Source of the DNA: Promethearchaeota archaeon
GTDB lineage: Archaea > Asgardarchaeota > Lokiarchaeia > Sigynarchaeales > SOKP01
DNA length: 6,362 nt
NCBI GenBank assembly: GCA_019057775.1
Contig: JAHLWT010000246.1
Location: 1-6,362, forward strand
Direction of reading: 5' to 3'
Below the pieces are notes generated by a model, which searched no databases, had not been told where the DNA came from, and worked only from the letters and a program-made list of their open reading frames with translations. This document shows positions 6,180 through 6,362 of this stretch, in pieces. Both the position numbers and the translations under genes were made by a program. Position 1 is the first letter of the stretch. Each line of letters starts with the position of its first letter.

Positions 6180-6362
6180 ATGCCGAAAAAATCTCGAAAA
6201 GGTAAGATAAAGACTGGCATTTTTGAATACGAATGGTATAAGGAAATAGATAAGATAGATGCTGATTTCGACCTTATCAAGAGTCAAATTGATTCCTTTC
6301 TTTATATAATTGAAAATCCTGATGATTTCAAAAGTTCTGTGTATATAGAGGAGATGAGTGTA
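6180..6362 (+). CDS. N-terminal part of an unrecognised protein
   Basis: The first 61 codons, from ATG 6180 to the window edge, read MPKKSRKGKIKTGIFEYEWY, then KEIDKIDADFDLIKSQIDSF and IIENPDDFKSSVYIEEMSV. The start is basic, the rest acidic and helix-like. Codon use is less extreme in A and T than the flanking spacer, and a leaderless promoter is well placed, so this is likely a real gene cut by the window end. No domain can be named from this part. It diverges from the cyclase-like remnant, with 72 bases between them. Confidence 0.75.
   Translation, partial: MPKKSRKGKIKTGIFEYEWYKEIDKIDADFDLIKSQIDSFLYIIENPDDFKSSVYIEEMSV

Noticed and set aside
1..6362. CRISPR arrays, tRNA or rRNA genes, insertion sequences
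   Set aside because: No regularly spaced repeats, no tRNA cloverleaf or rRNA-like GC-rich block, and no transposase motif was seen on either strand.

Overview
This window is strongly AT-rich. It shows a leaderless-type archaeal promoter (about 6144-6157), an archaeal Shine-Dalgarno match (AAGGTGATC) before a TTG start, and a leucine-rich-repeat (LRR) protein of the style common in Asgard archaea (Lokiarchaeota-like). An Asgard or related archaeon is the best guess, but no marker gene here proves it.

Layout. 1-110 holds an undecidable edge reading frame. 111-433 is AT-rich leader DNA with a possible LRR-cap relic (219-332) and a 26-aa upstream ORF (341-421) that has good ribosome-binding signals and lies in the same frame as the LRR gene, separated from it by one TAA. 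434-1903 (+) encodes an intact LRR plus AlbA_2 (Schlafen-type) fusion protein. A hairpin with a T-run (1975-2002) follows it. 2001-2072 (-) is a 23-aa micro-ORF and 2134-2508 (-) a small zinc-ribbon protein; each has its own ribosome-binding site. 2694-2906 (+) is an orphan fragment of an AAA/OLD-type ATPase. It runs tail-to-tail into an HNH nuclease gene (2850-3184, -) that carries a one-base frameshift and has lost its C-terminus. 3315-5408 (-) is an intact 697-aa protein with a PD-(D/E)XK-like nuclease domain at its C-terminus and an unrecognised N-terminal 500 residues. 5586-6107 (-) is a 5'-truncated fragment resembling the C-terminal half of a class III nucleotidyl cyclase. 6180-6362 (+) is the start of an unrecognised gene that runs off the window.

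Taken together, the window looks like an accessory or defence-type island: two intact large genes (LRR-AlbA_2 and the nuclease) among at least three decayed genes (ATPase, HNH, cyclase-like). No transposase or integrase was seen. The intact genes are on opposite strands and are not an obvious operon, so any shared function is inference. The most promising candidate for something undescribed is the 697-aa nuclease with its uncharacterised N-terminal region.
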